Source: an uncultured Bacteroidales bacterium (GTDB lineage: Bacteria; Bacteroidota; Bacteroidia; Bacteroidales; UBA932). Taken from it: DNA of 64,000 nucleotides. The stretch lies in NCBI GenBank assembly GCA_905235085.1, contig CAJOKD010000004.1:1-64000 (forward strand), written 5' to 3'. The position numbers and the translations under genes are program-made. This document shows positions 63,443-64,000 of this stretch, in pieces (the stretch's first letter is position 1; the number at the start of each line of letters is the position of its first letter). Below the pieces are notes generated by a model. The model saw only the letters and a list, made by a program, of their open reading frames with translations, had not been told where the DNA came from and searched no databases.

Positions 63443-64000
63443 ATGGAAGAACTCAAGCTGCAAACACCGGTTCCCGTCGGAAGGAGCAAGGTGGAAGTCT
63501 CTCCGGACGACAAGATATTCGTCCTCGGCAGTTGTTTCGCAGACAACATCGGTGAGAGGATGGCAGAGCTCGGCTTCAAAGCCTGCGTCAACCCTTTCGG
63601 CACCCTGTACAACCCGGTGTCGGTCTGCAATACGGTCTCGCGGCTCTCTTCAGCGATTCCTTTCTCCGAAGACGAATGCGTTGAAATGGGCTCGGGAGCC
63701 GGCCTGGTCTGCTCCTTTTCCCACCATACATCCTTCGCGCGCAACACTGCCGGAGCTTTCCTGGATAATGCCAATTCCGCACTGTCCGCGGCATCCGAAG
63801 CCTGGAAGGAGGCCGGGAAAGTAATCATCACGCTAGGAACGGCCTGGTGCTTCGAATATATCCCTACAGGAGAGATCGTGTCCAACTGCTTGAAGATCGA
63901 CCAGAAACTTTTCCGCAGGAAGAGGCTCTCCGTGCGGGAGACTTCCGCCCTGCTGAGGAACCTGGTTGAGAGGAATCCCGGGAAGGAATTCATATTCACG
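63443..64000 (+). CDS. GSCFA-domain protein, C-terminus off the window
   Basis: Partial gene: 186 codons, open at the right edge. I translated it directly. The name-giving motif appears as FVLGSCFADNIGERM (about 26-40), followed by VNPFGTLYNP and SFSHHTSFARN. The family is an SGNH-hydrolase-like group common in Bacteroidota and without a settled function. TAATTTCG at 63428-63435 is a near-consensus -7 box only seven bases before the ATG. Confidence 0.85.
   Translation, partial: MEELKLQTPVPVGRSKVEVSPDDKIFVLGSCFADNIGERMAELGFKACVNPFGTLYNPVSVCNTVSRLSSAIPFSEDECVEMGSGAGLVCSFSHHTSFARNTAGAFLDNANSALSAASEAWKEAGKVIITLGTAWCFEYIPTGEIVSNCLKIDQKLFRRKRLSVRETSALLRNLVERNPGKEFIFT

Overview
The window reads as chromosome of a Bacteroidota bacterium, most likely Bacteroidales. 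The evidence is a SusC/SusD pair, Bacteroidota -7 promoter boxes (TAnnTTTG) at many starts, weak or absent Shine-Dalgarno sites, and a GSCFA protein. The moderately high GC suggests an uncultured gut lineage rather than Bacteroides itself; that placement is inference. I saw no tRNA, rRNA, CRISPR, insertion sequence or phage gene.

Region 1 (1-29,060) is a large polysaccharide-utilisation locus. A four-gene leftward operon (sugar epimerase, sugar-porter MFS, mutarotase-like protein, GH127-like hydrolase cut by the window edge) diverges from a 12-gene rightward operon. The rightward operon encodes a second MFS transporter, an AraA-like isomerase, a kinase-like/mannose-6-phosphate-isomerase fusion, a ROK kinase, SusC, SusD and a surface lipoprotein. 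It continues with two DUF4855 proteins (the second fused to a DUF6259-like barrel), a NAGPA-type phosphodiester glycosidase, a GH20 hexosaminidase and a GntR regulator. A last gene, a DUF4988/collagen-like/BACON surface lipoprotein, has its own promoter. A 20-base sequence is identical at two of the three promoters and partly conserved at the third, so all 17 genes are probably one regulon of the GntR protein. A decayed gene lies between the divergent promoters. The enzyme set points to a glycan containing N-acetylhexosamine, possibly phosphodiester-linked, but the substrate is not proven. This locus is the best candidate here for an undescribed system.

Region 2 (29,065-37,156) holds an M28 peptidase fused to a predicted outer-membrane barrel, purine nucleoside phosphorylase, a GH43 enzyme, and a pgi / GHMP kinase / nucleotidyltransferase operon. 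The kinase resembles plant galacturonokinase more than GalK. A glycerophosphodiesterase lipoprotein follows.

Region 3 (37,163-55,191) is mostly housekeeping. A leftward run contains tsaD, an FAD protein, a serine hydrolase and umuDC. TamB, a C26 peptidase and a CobW GTPase follow, then a coiled-coil protein, zapA, a probable 6S RNA, rny, a DsbD protein and an MFS sugar transporter.

Region 4 (53,990-64,000) has a transporter / ROK kinase / GmhA cassette, the rhamnose genes rhaB-rhaA with a divergent AraC regulator, a 5'-nucleotidase with an outer-membrane-like protein, and the start of a GSCFA gene. Several promoters (GH43, tamB, cobW) sit so close to their start codons that leaderless transcripts are expected.
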